This document shows, piece by piece, positions 49,777-58,774 of a stretch of 64,000 nt of DNA (position 1 is the stretch's first letter; each line of letters begins with the position of its first letter). The position numbers and the translations under genes are program-made. Source of the stretch: Lachnospiraceae bacterium (lineage in GTDB: Bacteria > Bacillota > Clostridia > Lachnospirales > Lachnospiraceae); assembly GCA_013316825.1 (NCBI GenBank), contig WSLY01000004.1, forward strand, positions 1 through 64,000, read 5' to 3'. The notes under the pieces were generated by a model. The model worked only from the letters and a program-made list of their open reading frames with translations, had not been told where the DNA came from and made no database searches.

Positions 49777-51075
49777 ATGAAAGATATAAGAGATATTGCA
49801 CAGATAACGGGCGAAGCTTTGAAGCAGGAGGGCGCTGAAAAGGCGCAGTATACGGTGACCTTTAAGGAAACCCATGAATTTAACGTAGACGGCGGACAAT
49901 TTTCCCTGTTCCGCACCCTTTTTGATAAATCCCTCTCCGTAACGGCATTTAAGAACCAGAAAAAAGGATCTGCATTTACCAACAAGCTGGATGAGGAGAC
50001 AATCGGAGTAACCGTAAAGGAATGTCTGGACTCAGCGGAGTCCGGCATTGCGGACAGCGCCTATGACATCGCGCCTTGTCAGGGAGAAGAGTGTTTTCGA
50101 GAGGGCTGCTATGAGCCGGATGCGGATAAGCTGTTTGCGCGCACAAAAGAGCTCATGGAGGCGGTTAAGGAACGCAATCCCAAAATTGTTATGGAACAGA
50201 TGATTGTATCCCATGTAAAAAACCATACGCTTTACAGAAATACAAACGGCACGGAGTTTGAGTATTTTTGGGGAGAGTACAGCGTCGATATGATGTATTC
50301 CGCCCATGAAGGCGAAAAGATGACTTCTTTTTTCGGCAGCTCCGTTACCATGGACAATCTGGATACACCTTTTATTGAGCTGGGCTCTTTGGAGAAGGAT
50401 TTGTGTGATGTGGAGGCGCAGCTTACCACAGTGCCTATGGAGGGCAAGTTTGAGGGCGTCGCAGTTCTTGCGCCCAGCAGTTTGGTGTCCTTTGTTGCCA
50501 GCGCCATAAACAATTTTGTTTCCGATTCGGTTATTCTGGAGAAGACGAGTATTTGGCTTGACAAGCTGAATACAAAGGTTGCCGATGAAAAAATTACGGT
50601 TTCCATGGCACCGACGGATTCCCGCATCTGCTGCAGCGAGCGGTTTACGGGAGACGGCTTTAAGTCGGAGAATTACAATCTGATTGAGGACGGCGTGTTA
50701 AAATCCTTTATGCTTTCTCTGTATGTGGCAAATAAGTCCGGCTTTGCCCGTGCAAAGAACAGCTCTTTTGCGCTTATCATGAAAAACGGGGATACGCCCT
50801 ATGCCGATATGATTAAAAATATCAAGAAGGGCATTATCGTTGGCAGGTTTTCCGGCGGCAACCCCGGGCCAAACGGTGATTTTTCCGGCATTGCCAAAAA
50901 CAGCTTTTTGATTGAAGACGGCGAGATAAAGGGCGCCGTGAGCGAAACCATGATAAACGGTAATCTTGCGGAGATGCTTCAAAATGTAGTGGCTGTCTCA
51001 AAGGAGACGATTGCAGACGGCAATTGTGTACTGCCCTATGTTGCAGTAGACAAGATTGTGATATCCGGAAAATAA
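49777..51075 (+). CDS. pmbA: PmbA/TldE-family protease subunit
   Basis: 432 residues from ATG 49777 after GGAGG; the track start is inside tldD. ENYNLIEDGVLKSFMLSLY, GRFSGGNPGPNGDFSGIAKN and the FLIEDGEIKGAVSETMINGNL block identify the family. It lacks the HExxxH site, as expected for the partner subunit. Confidence 0.92.
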   Translation: MKDIRDIAQITGEALKQEGAEKAQYTVTFKETHEFNVDGGQFSLFRTLFDKSLSVTAFKNQKKGSAFTNKLDEETIGVTVKECLDSAESGIADSAYDIAPCQGEECFREGCYEPDADKLFARTKELMEAVKERNPKIVMEQMIVSHVKNHTLYRNTNGTEFEYFWGEYSVDMMYSAHEGEKMTSFFGSSVTMDNLDTPFIELGSLEKDLCDVEAQLTTVPMEGKFEGVAVLAPSSLVSFVASAINNFVSDSVILEKTSIWLDKLNTKVADEKITVSMAPTDSRICCSERFTGDGFKSENYNLIEDGVLKSFMLSLYVANKSGFARAKNSSFALIMKNGDTPYADMIKNIKKGIIVGRFSGGNPGPNGDFSGIAKNSFLIEDGEIKGAVSETMINGNLAEMLQNVVAVSKETIADGNCVLPYVAVDKIVISGK

Positions 51076-51168
51076 GATTCTGCACAAAGCACTTGACAAA
51101 TTTTCATATGCTTCATATACTTCGATTATCAAAGCAATTAAAAAAGGAATGATAAAAAGGAGAATATC

Positions 51169-51402
51169 ATGTTAGAAAAGGTAGTTGCAATTATTCAGGA
51201 ACAGTTAAACTTGGAAGGCGTGGATATCACGGAAAGTTCTTCCTTTAAGGACGATTTGGGCGCAGATTCGCTTGATTTGTTTGAATTGGTTATGGCGTTG
51301 GAAGAAGAGTTCGGCACGGAGATTCCGTCAGAAGATTTGGAAAAGATTGCGACCGTGGGTGATGTGATTGAGTACCTGAAGGCAAAAGATATTGAAGCGT
51401 AA
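51169..51402 (+). CDS. acpP: Acyl carrier protein
   Basis: 77 residues. [20 protein letters not shown] with Ser34 as the 4'-phosphopantetheine site. Site AAAGGAG. Followed 5 bp later by fabK, as in the fab clusters of Firmicutes, but the remaining fab genes are not in the window. Confidence 0.95.
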   Translation: MLEKVVAIIQEQLNLEGVDITESSSFKDDLGADSLDLFELVMALEEEFGTEIPSEDLEKIATVGDVIEYLKAKDIEA

Positions 51403-51407
51403 GCGGT

Positions 51408-52331
51408 ATGGATACCAGAGTCACCGAATTGCTCGGCATTGAGTATCCTATTATACAGGGCGGCATGGCATGTGTGGCAGAATACCACCTTGCCGCTGCT
51501 GTTTCACAAGCGGGCGGTCTTGGCGTTATCAGTGCCGCCGGCTTGTTTGCTGATGCTTTAAGAAAGCAAATCCGGCAGATGAGAAGGCAGACTAGAAAGC
51601 CTTTTGGCGTGCATATCATGCTGGCTGATTCGAATGCGGAGGAAATTGCCAGGGTGGTGGTGGAGGAAGGTATCAAAATAGTCATAACGGATTCCGGTAA
51701 CCCCGTCAATTATATGCGGCTCTGGAAAGCGGCGGGTATCAAGGTGATTCCGACAATTTCAAGCGTGGGGCTAGCCAAAATGATGGAGCAAATGGGTGCA
51801 GAGGCAGTGGTGGCAGAAGGAATGGAGAGCGGAGGGCACATTGGTATGACTACGACCATGACGCTGATTCCGCAGGTTTCGGATGCGCTCAAGATACCTG
51901 TGATAGCGGCAGGTGGAATCGGAGACGGCAGAGGCGGCGCTGCGGCACTGGTTTTGGGAGCCGATGGAATTCAGATGAAAACCCGATTCAGCGTAGCGGC
52001 GGAAGCAGTCGTGCCCCCTGACTACAAAGAAAGAATCATAAAAGCGAAGGATATCGATTCGGTGGTGACGGGTACCAGCCACGGGCATCCGCTCCGTCAG
52101 CTCGGAAACAGGATGGCGAGGGAATATTTGAGAATGGAAGCGGAGGGGACTTACTGGCAGGAAATAGAAAGAGCCGTGACAGATGCCATTTGGAAGGCTG
52201 CACGGGAGGGCGACGTTATCAATGGCACCATTGTGGCAGGACAGGCGGCGGGCATTATCACAAAAGAGGCGGCATGTGCGGAAATCATACAGGAAATTAT
52301 GCAGGAAATAGAGCAGCTCTTAAACAGATAG
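51408..52331 (+). CDS. fabK: Enoyl-ACP reductase II / NPD-family flavoprotein
   Basis: 307 residues. TIM-barrel FMN protein: YPIIQGGMACVAEYHLAAAV, GLGVISAAG, AEGMESGGHIG and AAGGIGDGRGGAAALVLGADGIQMKTRF. Reduces enoyl-ACP in fatty acid elongation; the adjacent acpP favours FabK over nitronate monooxygenase. Confidence 0.88.
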   Translation: MDTRVTELLGIEYPIIQGGMACVAEYHLAAAVSQAGGLGVISAAGLFADALRKQIRQMRRQTRKPFGVHIMLADSNAEEIARVVVEEGIKIVITDSGNPVNYMRLWKAAGIKVIPTISSVGLAKMMEQMGAEAVVAEGMESGGHIGMTTTMTLIPQVSDALKIPVIAAGGIGDGRGGAAALVLGADGIQMKTRFSVAAEAVVPPDYKERIIKAKDIDSVVTGTSHGHPLRQLGNRMAREYLRMEAEGTYWQEIERAVTDAIWKAAREGDVINGTIVAGQAAGIITKEAACAEIIQEIMQEIEQLLNR

Positions 52332-52348
52332 AGGAGGACTTTTGCGAA

Positions 52349-54277
52349 GTGGCTGACACATTGAAAAAATATTCCGAGGGGAAAGACTATAAGGTAGTAG
52401 CGTTTATTCTGGCAAGCTTTTTTAATGATGAGCAGACGAGGATGATTAAAAAGGTAGTGGCGGAGGCGGCGACACGCCATTATAAGGTGGTATTTTTTTC
52501 AACGCTGTCTGATTTTTACTACAATGACTTAAATGACAAGGGCGAAAAAAAGATGTTTGATATTGTCAGTGTGGAGCGTTATGACGCGATTGTTTTAATG
52601 TCAGAATCTTTTAAGGATGATGAAGGCCAGCTTGCGCTTGTGGAGAAGGCAAACAAAGCGGGAGTTCCCGTTATAACGGTGGATAAAAATTTTGAAGGCT
52701 GTATTAACATTGCATTTGATTATGGGGATGCTTTCAGGGAAGTGGTAAGGCATATGGTGGTGGACCATGGATACCGTGTTATCAATTTTATGGGCGGAAT
52801 GCCGGGAAACAGCTATTCCGAAGAGCGCCTTGCGGTGTTTCAGGAAGTTCTTGCCGAAAATAATGTGCCTTTTGTGCCGGAACGGGTTTACTGGGGATAT
52901 TTTTGGGAGGATCCGACAAAAGAAGCAATGCAGAAAATGTTTGCGGATAGTCTTTCCATGCCGGAAGCGATTGTATGCGCCAACGATGCAATGGCGATTA
53001 CCGTGTGCCGCTGCCTGCAGGAAAAAGGATACAGGGTGCCGGAGGATGTGGCGGTCAGCGGCTTTGATGGCATCGATATGGAGAAGTACAGCAGACCCCG
53101 TCTTACCACGGGAGTGCAGAATGTAGATGAATTTATCCGCGTACTGTTTAATATTATCGAAACAGGCGAGTATCAGCTTAACAAGAACGGTAAAATTTTA
53201 ATTTATAATAAGGTGCAGATGGGAAATTCCTGCGGGTGCAGTAATTTGGAGACCATGCACGTGGCTTCGGAGATGATTAAGCTAAAGGCGGAGCTTCACC
53301 AGCAGATTAAATATCAGGGAGATTTGAATCAGCTGATTGCCAATTTTGGACATGCGGAAAATTTCACGGATATTATTGAGGCGATACCGGAGTATATGAG
53401 TCCGCTCAGGTATAAAACCTTTTGGTTTTGTGCAAATATGGATTTGATAGAGGAAGCGGAGTTAGGTGCGCAGACGCGTGATGCCGCGTGCGAGGAGGGC
53501 AATCCAAGCTATACGACGCATATGAATGTCCTGCGCTATGACAACTGCAAAGAGATGCCGCAAGCAGATTATTGGGAATGTATGGAATTTGGCGGATTGA
53601 TTCCGGACAGAAGCCGGCAGCTTGACGAAAATGATTTTCTGTTGGTGCTTACGACGCATATGAAGGGAAAAGCGGTCGGTTACACGGTTATTACATTTGA
53701 ATTGGAATGGTTCTGGTTTACCGCATATGGGGCATTTCTTACCTGCTTTAGACAGCTTTTGGAAATGCAGAAGGCACAGATGGAGTTGATGAGATTATAC
53801 ATGTGCGATTTGCTTACGGGTCTCTACAATAGAAATGGGTTTTACCAGAAAGTGCAGCTTCTTTTAGAGATGGCAGAGGAAATGGATATGACCATTATAT
53901 CCATGGATATGGATGGTCTGAAGAAAATCAACGACACGTATGGACATGCGGAAGGCGACGAAGCCTTGAAAGCGATTGGCAGTATTATCAAAGCGAATAT
54001 CCGGCATGAGCTTGCGGCAAGGATAGGCGGGGATGAGTTTTTGATTGCTTTTGCAGGAAAAGACATTGATGAGCGGACGGAAGAGATTGTAAGCAGGGTG
54101 AAACAAGGCATTCGCTCCTACAATGAAAACAGCAATAAGGAATATGATATACATGCCAGTATTGGAGTATATACCAATCGTGTGAAAAATCATACGCTGG
54201 ACCATTTCCTGAAAAAAGCGGATGATTTGATGTATGCAAGAAAGTATCTGCATAAAAAAGAAAGGGGAGATATTTAA
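52349..54277 (+). CDS. Diguanylate cyclase with LacI-like ligand-binding sensor
   Basis: About 642 residues from GTG 52349 (GAGGAGG upstream; TTG 52361 possible). Residues ~10-290: periplasmic-binding/LacI type sensor (VVAFILASFFNDEQTRMIKK; VRHMVVDHGYRVINFMGGMPG; EDVAVSGFDGIDMEKYS). No HTH, no signal peptide, no TM, so a cytoplasmic sugar or small-molecule sensor. Residues ~290-460: GAF-like helical linker. ~475-640: full GGDEF domain: LTGLYNRNGFY, MDMDGLKKINDTYGHAEGD, RIGGDEFLIAF. Predicted active. Begins 17 bp after fabK. Confidence 0.87.
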   Translation: MADTLKKYSEGKDYKVVAFILASFFNDEQTRMIKKVVAEAATRHYKVVFFSTLSDFYYNDLNDKGEKKMFDIVSVERYDAIVLMSESFKDDEGQLALVEKANKAGVPVITVDKNFEGCINIAFDYGDAFREVVRHMVVDHGYRVINFMGGMPGNSYSEERLAVFQEVLAENNVPFVPERVYWGYFWEDPTKEAMQKMFADSLSMPEAIVCANDAMAITVCRCLQEKGYRVPEDVAVSGFDGIDMEKYSRPRLTTGVQNVDEFIRVLFNIIETGEYQLNKNGKILIYNKVQMGNSCGCSNLETMHVASEMIKLKAELHQQIKYQGDLNQLIANFGHAENFTDIIEAIPEYMSPLRYKTFWFCANMDLIEEAELGAQTRDAACEEGNPSYTTHMNVLRYDNCKEMPQADYWECMEFGGLIPDRSRQLDENDFLLVLTTHMKGKAVGYTVITFELEWFWFTAYGAFLTCFRQLLEMQKAQMELMRLYMCDLLTGLYNRNGFYQKVQLLLEMAEEMDMTIISMDMDGLKKINDTYGHAEGDEALKAIGSIIKANIRHELAARIGGDEFLIAFAGKDIDERTEEIVSRVKQGIRSYNENSNKEYDIHASIGVYTNRVKNHTLDHFLKKADDLMYARKYLHKKERGDI

Positions 54278-54329
54278 ACGGATTGCCTCATATACATGAT
54301 AGAAACAAGCGGTGTGTAAATGAGGAAAT

Positions 54330-54947
54330 ATGCTGAACTATATCTGGGCGTTGATGATATTGATTGGTGTGGTGTATGCCGCGGTTACCGGAAATATGGA
54401 GGCGGTGACGGATGCCGCGCTTGGCTCTGCGGGAGAAGCTGTGTCCCTGTGTATTACCATGGCAGGGGTCATGGGACTTTGGATGGGGCTTATGAGAATT
54501 GCGGAAAAATCAGGGTTGATTGCCGGACTTGCGTCGGGTATTCAGCCCTTTTTGTCATTTATGTTTCCGCGTATACCCAAAAAGCATGAATCGCGGAAAT
54601 ACATTGCGACTAATTTTATCGCGAATATTTTAGGGCTTGGCTGGGCGTGTACACCGGCAGGGCTGAAGGCGATGGAGGAGCTGGCAAAATTGGAAGAAGA
54701 GCGGGGGAATCCTGCTTATGCAAAAGACGGCAAAGAAGGGCTGCGGGGAAGGGCAGCAAGCAATGAAATGTGTACGTTTCTAATTTTGAACACCTCTTCC
54801 CTGCAGTTGATACCTGTTAATATGATTGTGTACCGGACGCAGTACGGCAGCGCCAATCCTGCAGCAGTCATTGCGCCTGCTATACTGGCAACGTTGTTTT
54901 CCACAATTATTGCGATTGTCTACTGCAAAATAAAGGACAGAAAGTAA
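54330..54947 (+). CDS. spmA: Spore maturation protein A
   Basis: 205-residue polytopic membrane protein. MLNYIWALMILIGVVYAAVTGNMEAVT cut to MLNYIWALMILIGVVYA, ALGSAGEAVSLCITMAGVMGLW, ASNEMCTFLILNTSSLQLIP. Needed with SpmB for spore core dehydration in B. subtilis. It is followed 23 bp later by spmB. Confidence 0.92.
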   Translation: MLNYIWALMILIGVVYAAVTGNMEAVTDAALGSAGEAVSLCITMAGVMGLWMGLMRIAEKSGLIAGLASGIQPFLSFMFPRIPKKHESRKYIATNFIANILGLGWACTPAGLKAMEELAKLEEERGNPAYAKDGKEGLRGRAASNEMCTFLILNTSSLQLIPVNMIVYRTQYGSANPAAVIAPAILATLFSTIIAIVYCKIKDRK

Positions 54948-54970
54948 GTGTCTTGGCATGGAGGATGAAA

Positions 54971-55501
54971 ATGGCAGGATTTTTAGCAAACTTTTCTAAC
55001 GTAATCATACCGGTCATTATTTTTTACATAGTGGCATACGGACTGATAAATAAGGTACAGGTGTATGAAGAGTTTATTGGCGGCGCCAAAGAAGGGCTGA
55101 AGACGGTGGTGGGGATTCTGCCGACGTTAATAGGGCTGATGGTGGGCGTGGGCGTGCTGCGCGCCTCCGGTTTTATGGGATTTTTAGGCGGACTTTTGGG
55201 AAACCTTACAGAAAAAGTGGGGATTCCGGCAGACATCGTTCCGCTGACGCTGGTAAAAATGTTTTCTTCTTCGGCGGCGACAGGACTGGTGCTGGATATT
55301 TTCAAGACGCATGGAACGGATTCCTATATCGGTATGCTGACTTCCATCCTGATGAGCTGCACGGAGACCATTTTTTATACCATGAGCGTCTATTTTCTTG
55401 CGGCAAAAGTAACCAAAACCCGTTATACGCTGTCGGGCGCGCTGATTTCCATGCTGGCGGGGCTGTTGGCGAGCGTGGTACTGGCGGGGATGGTAGTCTG
55501 A
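54971..55501 (+). CDS. spmB: Spore maturation protein B
   Basis: 176 residues from ATG 54971 (GGAGG 7 nt upstream). Gate-like membrane protein: NVIIPVIIFYIVAYGLINK, FIGGAKEGLKTVVGILPTLIGLMVGVGVLR as recognised blocks, and TSILMSCTETIFYTMSVYF. Partner of SpmA. Confidence 0.93.
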   Translation: MAGFLANFSNVIIPVIIFYIVAYGLINKVQVYEEFIGGAKEGLKTVVGILPTLIGLMVGVGVLRASGFMGFLGGLLGNLTEKVGIPADIVPLTLVKMFSSSAATGLVLDIFKTHGTDSYIGMLTSILMSCTETIFYTMSVYFLAAKVTKTRYTLSGALISMLAGLLASVVLAGMVV

Positions 55502-55528
55502 GGCTACGCAGGGCATCGTTCCTTTCGC

Positions 55529-56704
55529 TTAGTCGCCCGCTTTCTTCGTCTTACGCAAAAGCATTTCATGCATAACCGCCATAAGCACAAGAAGGAGAAG
55601 CAGGTAGACGGGCAGCAGCGCTACATGGATGTGATTTGCAATCAGTCCGAACAGGGGCGGCATCAGACTGGTGCCCACGTAGGCAAACGCCATCTGTACA
55701 CCAATGACTGCCTGCGACTTGTCAGCGCCAAAATGTGCAGGTGTGGAGTGGATAATACAGGGGTAGACAGGCGCGCAGCCGAGTCCTATCAGGACAAGCC
55801 CGACAGAAGCGGCAATGCTGCCAAAAGGCAGCAGCAGGGTAAGAATGCCCAGAAAAATGATTACCGCACCCAGCCGAATCATTTGGATATCGCTAAGCTT
55901 TAAGGTGAGAAAACCGCTGAGCGCCCTGCCGCCGGTGATACCGATATAGAACAGAGCGGCATATTCTGCGGCGGCTTCCGCTGTATAACCGCGAAAGAGC
56001 GCCAAATAGCTGCTTGCCCAAAGCCCGGCGGTCTGTTCAAGAGCACAGTAACAGAAAAAGGTAATCAGGATTGCCTTAGCGCCGGGAATGGCGATAATCT
56101 GTTTTAGCGTCAATGCTTTTTCTGCTTTTCCATCTGCCGTTTCCGAGGCTGTGCTGCTGCGCTTTTTCCAGAGGGGCAGGCTGAAAAACAGTATAATAGT
56201 CAGCACGATTTGCAAAAAGGCAATGTAGCGGTAGCCCATATGCCAGCCTTGCCCGCCTGTCAGGGCATAGCCCATAATGTAGGGACCAACGGAAGCGCCA
56301 ATGCCCCACATGCAGTGAAGCCAGCTCATGTGGCGGCTCGCGTAGTGAAGCGCTACATAATTATTGAGAGAAGCATCCACGCTCCCAGCCCCCAACCCGT
56401 AGGGGATTGCCCAGAGGCAGAGCAGCGGGAAAGAGCGGGTGATGGAAAAGCCAAAAAGTGCGAGGGCGGTCATGGCGACGCTGACCGCCGTAACCATACC
56501 GGTTCCGAAACGGCGCGTCAGCCGGTCGCTCTGGAGGCTGGATACGACTGTACCGGCGGAGATAACCATTGCAACGATTCCGGCATAGGAAAGGGGCACA
56601 TGAAATTCCACATACATAGACGGCCAGGCAGAGCCAAGCAGCGCGTCCGGCAGACCGAGACTGATAAAGGATAAGTAAATAACAGCTAAAAGTAAATGTA
56701 CCAT
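55529..56704 (-). CDS. MFS transporter (FucP/YfmO-like)
   Basis: 391 residues, 12 TM helices. LSFISLGLPDALLGSAWPSMY and FGTGMVTAVSVAMTALALFGFS, LWAIPYGLGAGSVDASLNNYVA in the conserved loop-helix region, and CAPVYPCIIHSTPAHFG are typical of the sugar/unknown-substrate MFS type in Clostridia. Site AGGAGG. Its start lies 18 bp downstream of the AEC gene stop on the same strand, so the two form an operon. Confidence 0.82.
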   Translation of the reverse strand: MVHLLLAVIYLSFISLGLPDALLGSAWPSMYVEFHVPLSYAGIVAMVISAGTVVSSLQSDRLTRRFGTGMVTAVSVAMTALALFGFSITRSFPLLCLWAIPYGLGAGSVDASLNNYVALHYASRHMSWLHCMWGIGASVGPYIMGYALTGGQGWHMGYRYIAFLQIVLTIILFFSLPLWKKRSSTASETADGKAEKALTLKQIIAIPGAKAILITFFCYCALEQTAGLWASSYLALFRGYTAEAAAEYAALFYIGITGGRALSGFLTLKLSDIQMIRLGAVIIFLGILTLLLPFGSIAASVGLVLIGLGCAPVYPCIIHSTPAHFGADKSQAVIGVQMAFAYVGTSLMPPLFGLIANHIHVALLPVYLLLLLVLMAVMHEMLLRKTKKAGD

Positions 56705-56722
56705 AAAGATTCCTCCATATTG

Positions 56723-57670
56723 TTAAATCAGCCCAAGGCTGCGCAGGACAAAGAGCCATAGCGTGATGGTGACTGAACTGAAAAAGGTAGTTGCAACCAC
56801 TACGCTGGAAGTCAGGGTTCCCTCATGCCCCATGTTTTTTGCCATAATGTAGCAGCTTACCGTAGTGGGGGCGCCGAGCATAATCAGGATTGCCACCAGC
56901 TTTTCATTCCGAAAGCCTAGGAAGGCGGCAAGGGGAAGAAAGAGAAGAGGCTGCAGCAGCAGCTTTATTGTAGAGCAAAATAAGGTGGGCTTTATTTGCT
57001 TTAACGCCTTTTTTCCTTCAAAACCGGCGCCGAGACCAATCAGGGCGAGGGGCGTCGCCAAAGAGGAAATGTTGTCTACGGACTTACTGATAATAAAAGG
57101 AAAACGGATATGCAGGGCAGATACCGCCATACCCAGAAGAATACCGATGATAATGGGGTTTTTAAGGATACCCTTTACGGATTTTGACAGCGCCTTTTTG
57201 CCAAAGGCTTCCCTGTGGGGACCGGTGAAAGAGAGAATCAGTACGGCGGCAATATTGTACAGGGGCACCGTTCCAATTATCATAAGCGGCGCCATGCCTG
57301 CGTTTCCGTAGATATTCTGGATAAAAGCGATGCCTAAAACGGCGGCGCTTCCGCGAAAAGAAGCCTGTACAAATTCTCCTGCATGTATTTTGTCTCTATA
57401 GAAAAAAGCCGTCAGAAGCCAGATAACGGTGATGCAGAAAAGCGTCACCAAAAAGCAATACAACACGTAACGGGTATCCCAGACAGAATAGAAATCCGAG
57501 TCTGCAATATCCCGAAAGAGCAGAACCGGCAGCGTAATCTTAAAATTGAAGGTGTTCAGGGTATTGACAAAGGGCTCATCCACAATTTTAAACTGCCGTA
57601 AAACATATCCGAGCACCATCAGCAAAAAGACGGGTATGGTTGCATTGAGGCTGAATATCAGATTTTCCAT
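56723..57670 (-). CDS. Auxin efflux carrier (AEC) family transporter
   Basis: 315 residues from ATG 57670 (MENLIFSLNATIPVF); the track start at 57799 has no site. Ten TM helices; NLKITLPVLLFRDIA-like TM3 loop, FRGSAAVLGIAFIQNIYGNAG, and ATPLALIGLGAGFEG are hallmark blocks. Exports or imports organic acids (malate type) in the family. The upstream region contains a GGTAACGTTTT sequence that might be an operator. Confidence 0.85.
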   Translation of the reverse strand: MENLIFSLNATIPVFLLMVLGYVLRQFKIVDEPFVNTLNTFNFKITLPVLLFRDIADSDFYSVWDTRYVLYCFLVTLFCITVIWLLTAFFYRDKIHAGEFVQASFRGSAAVLGIAFIQNIYGNAGMAPLMIIGTVPLYNIAAVLILSFTGPHREAFGKKALSKSVKGILKNPIIIGILLGMAVSALHIRFPFIISKSVDNISSLATPLALIGLGAGFEGKKALKQIKPTLFCSTIKLLLQPLLFLPLAAFLGFRNEKLVAILIMLGAPTTVSCYIMAKNMGHEGTLTSSVVVATTFFSSVTITLWLFVLRSLGLI

Positions 57671-57869
57671 AGTAGAAACACGTCCTTTCCTGCCGTAAAG
57701 CGGTAACGTTTTGTTTGTTCTAAAGGTACAGTATAGAGCCGTAAGGGAAGGTTTGTCAATGAAAAGGCGTACCGGGTTTGCAAGAATGGAAAATATCAAA
57801 TAATGTTAAACAAATTTACAAAGTTATCCGAAATAAATCTTAACAAGAAGAGAAGGTGAAAAGACAAAG

Positions 57870-58736
57870 ATGAAGATACATTCCTATACGGCGCATTGTA
57901 CAGGGGAAAGTAAAAATAAGGATGTGGAAGATGGTGCAAAATTCATAACAGAAAAAACATATATGGACAGGGCTGCAAGCAGGGAGAAAGTCAATCTGTT
58001 TCAAGAGCTGGATAATCACACTTCCATAGAAATTTCCGAAGAGGGGCTTGAGAAGCTGCTCAAAGTGAAAAATGAAAATCCGGAGAGAAAAATACTGAGC
58101 GAGGAAGAAAAGACACAGCTTTTGCGGGATTCGTTGAAGCCGGTGCGGAAGCTGCACCGTATCATTCCCAATATACAGACGAATGACAAGCTGGAAAAAA
58201 GCCTTCAGGGAGCGGACGAGAGCATAGTGGATGCGGCATATGACATTATCAAACATAAGCTGCTGCCGCATCAGGTGGGGAGTCTGACGGAAAAGGAAAG
58301 GCAGGAGCTTATCCTGTCCGGCGTTGCAGATGCAAAACAACTGGCAGGAGAGTTGACTGCCGACAAAGCGGCGCTTTTCATGGAAGCAATGGAAACTATT
58401 GCAAAATACGGCATGAATGGAGAAAAGGACGGTCAGGGAAATGTCACGTATGACATTCGCAAAGGCGCGATGGTGGGAGCGCCGGACGACTACATAAGCA
58501 CCGGTGACCTTATGCAAAAAATTGCGCCGCAGCAGTATAAAAAGTATTGTGAAATGATGGCGGAAAGCCTTGCCCAAAAAGACTATACGCTTCTGATAAA
58601 AGCGATGAAATATATGATGGACTGGGAGCAGAGGGCGTACAAAGAAAATCCGCAGCCTTTTGAGGAAGAAAAGCAGAAACAGGTGGAATGGAAAAGAAAT
58701 ATGGAAAATACCAGACTGGAAATAAGCGGATTTTAA
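57870..58736 (+). CDS. Hypothetical protein (288 aa)
   Basis: ATG after AGAAGGTG. Charged, almost entirely helical: MKIHSYTAHCTGESKNK, DESIVDAAYDIIKHKLLPHQVG, MMAESLAQKDYTLLIKAMKYM. No TM, no signal peptide, no known motif. Divergent from the AEC gene and 38 bp upstream of the fusion gene, so a functional link to it is possible. Confidence 0.7.
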   Translation: MKIHSYTAHCTGESKNKDVEDGAKFITEKTYMDRAASREKVNLFQELDNHTSIEISEEGLEKLLKVKNENPERKILSEEEKTQLLRDSLKPVRKLHRIIPNIQTNDKLEKSLQGADESIVDAAYDIIKHKLLPHQVGSLTEKERQELILSGVADAKQLAGELTADKAALFMEAMETIAKYGMNGEKDGQGNVTYDIRKGAMVGAPDDYISTGDLMQKIAPQQYKKYCEMMAESLAQKDYTLLIKAMKYMMDWEQRAYKENPQPFEEEKQKQVEWKRNMENTRLEISGF

Positions 58737-58774
58737 TTTTTTCCGAAAGAAAAAAGCAGGGAGGAGGAAGTTGT

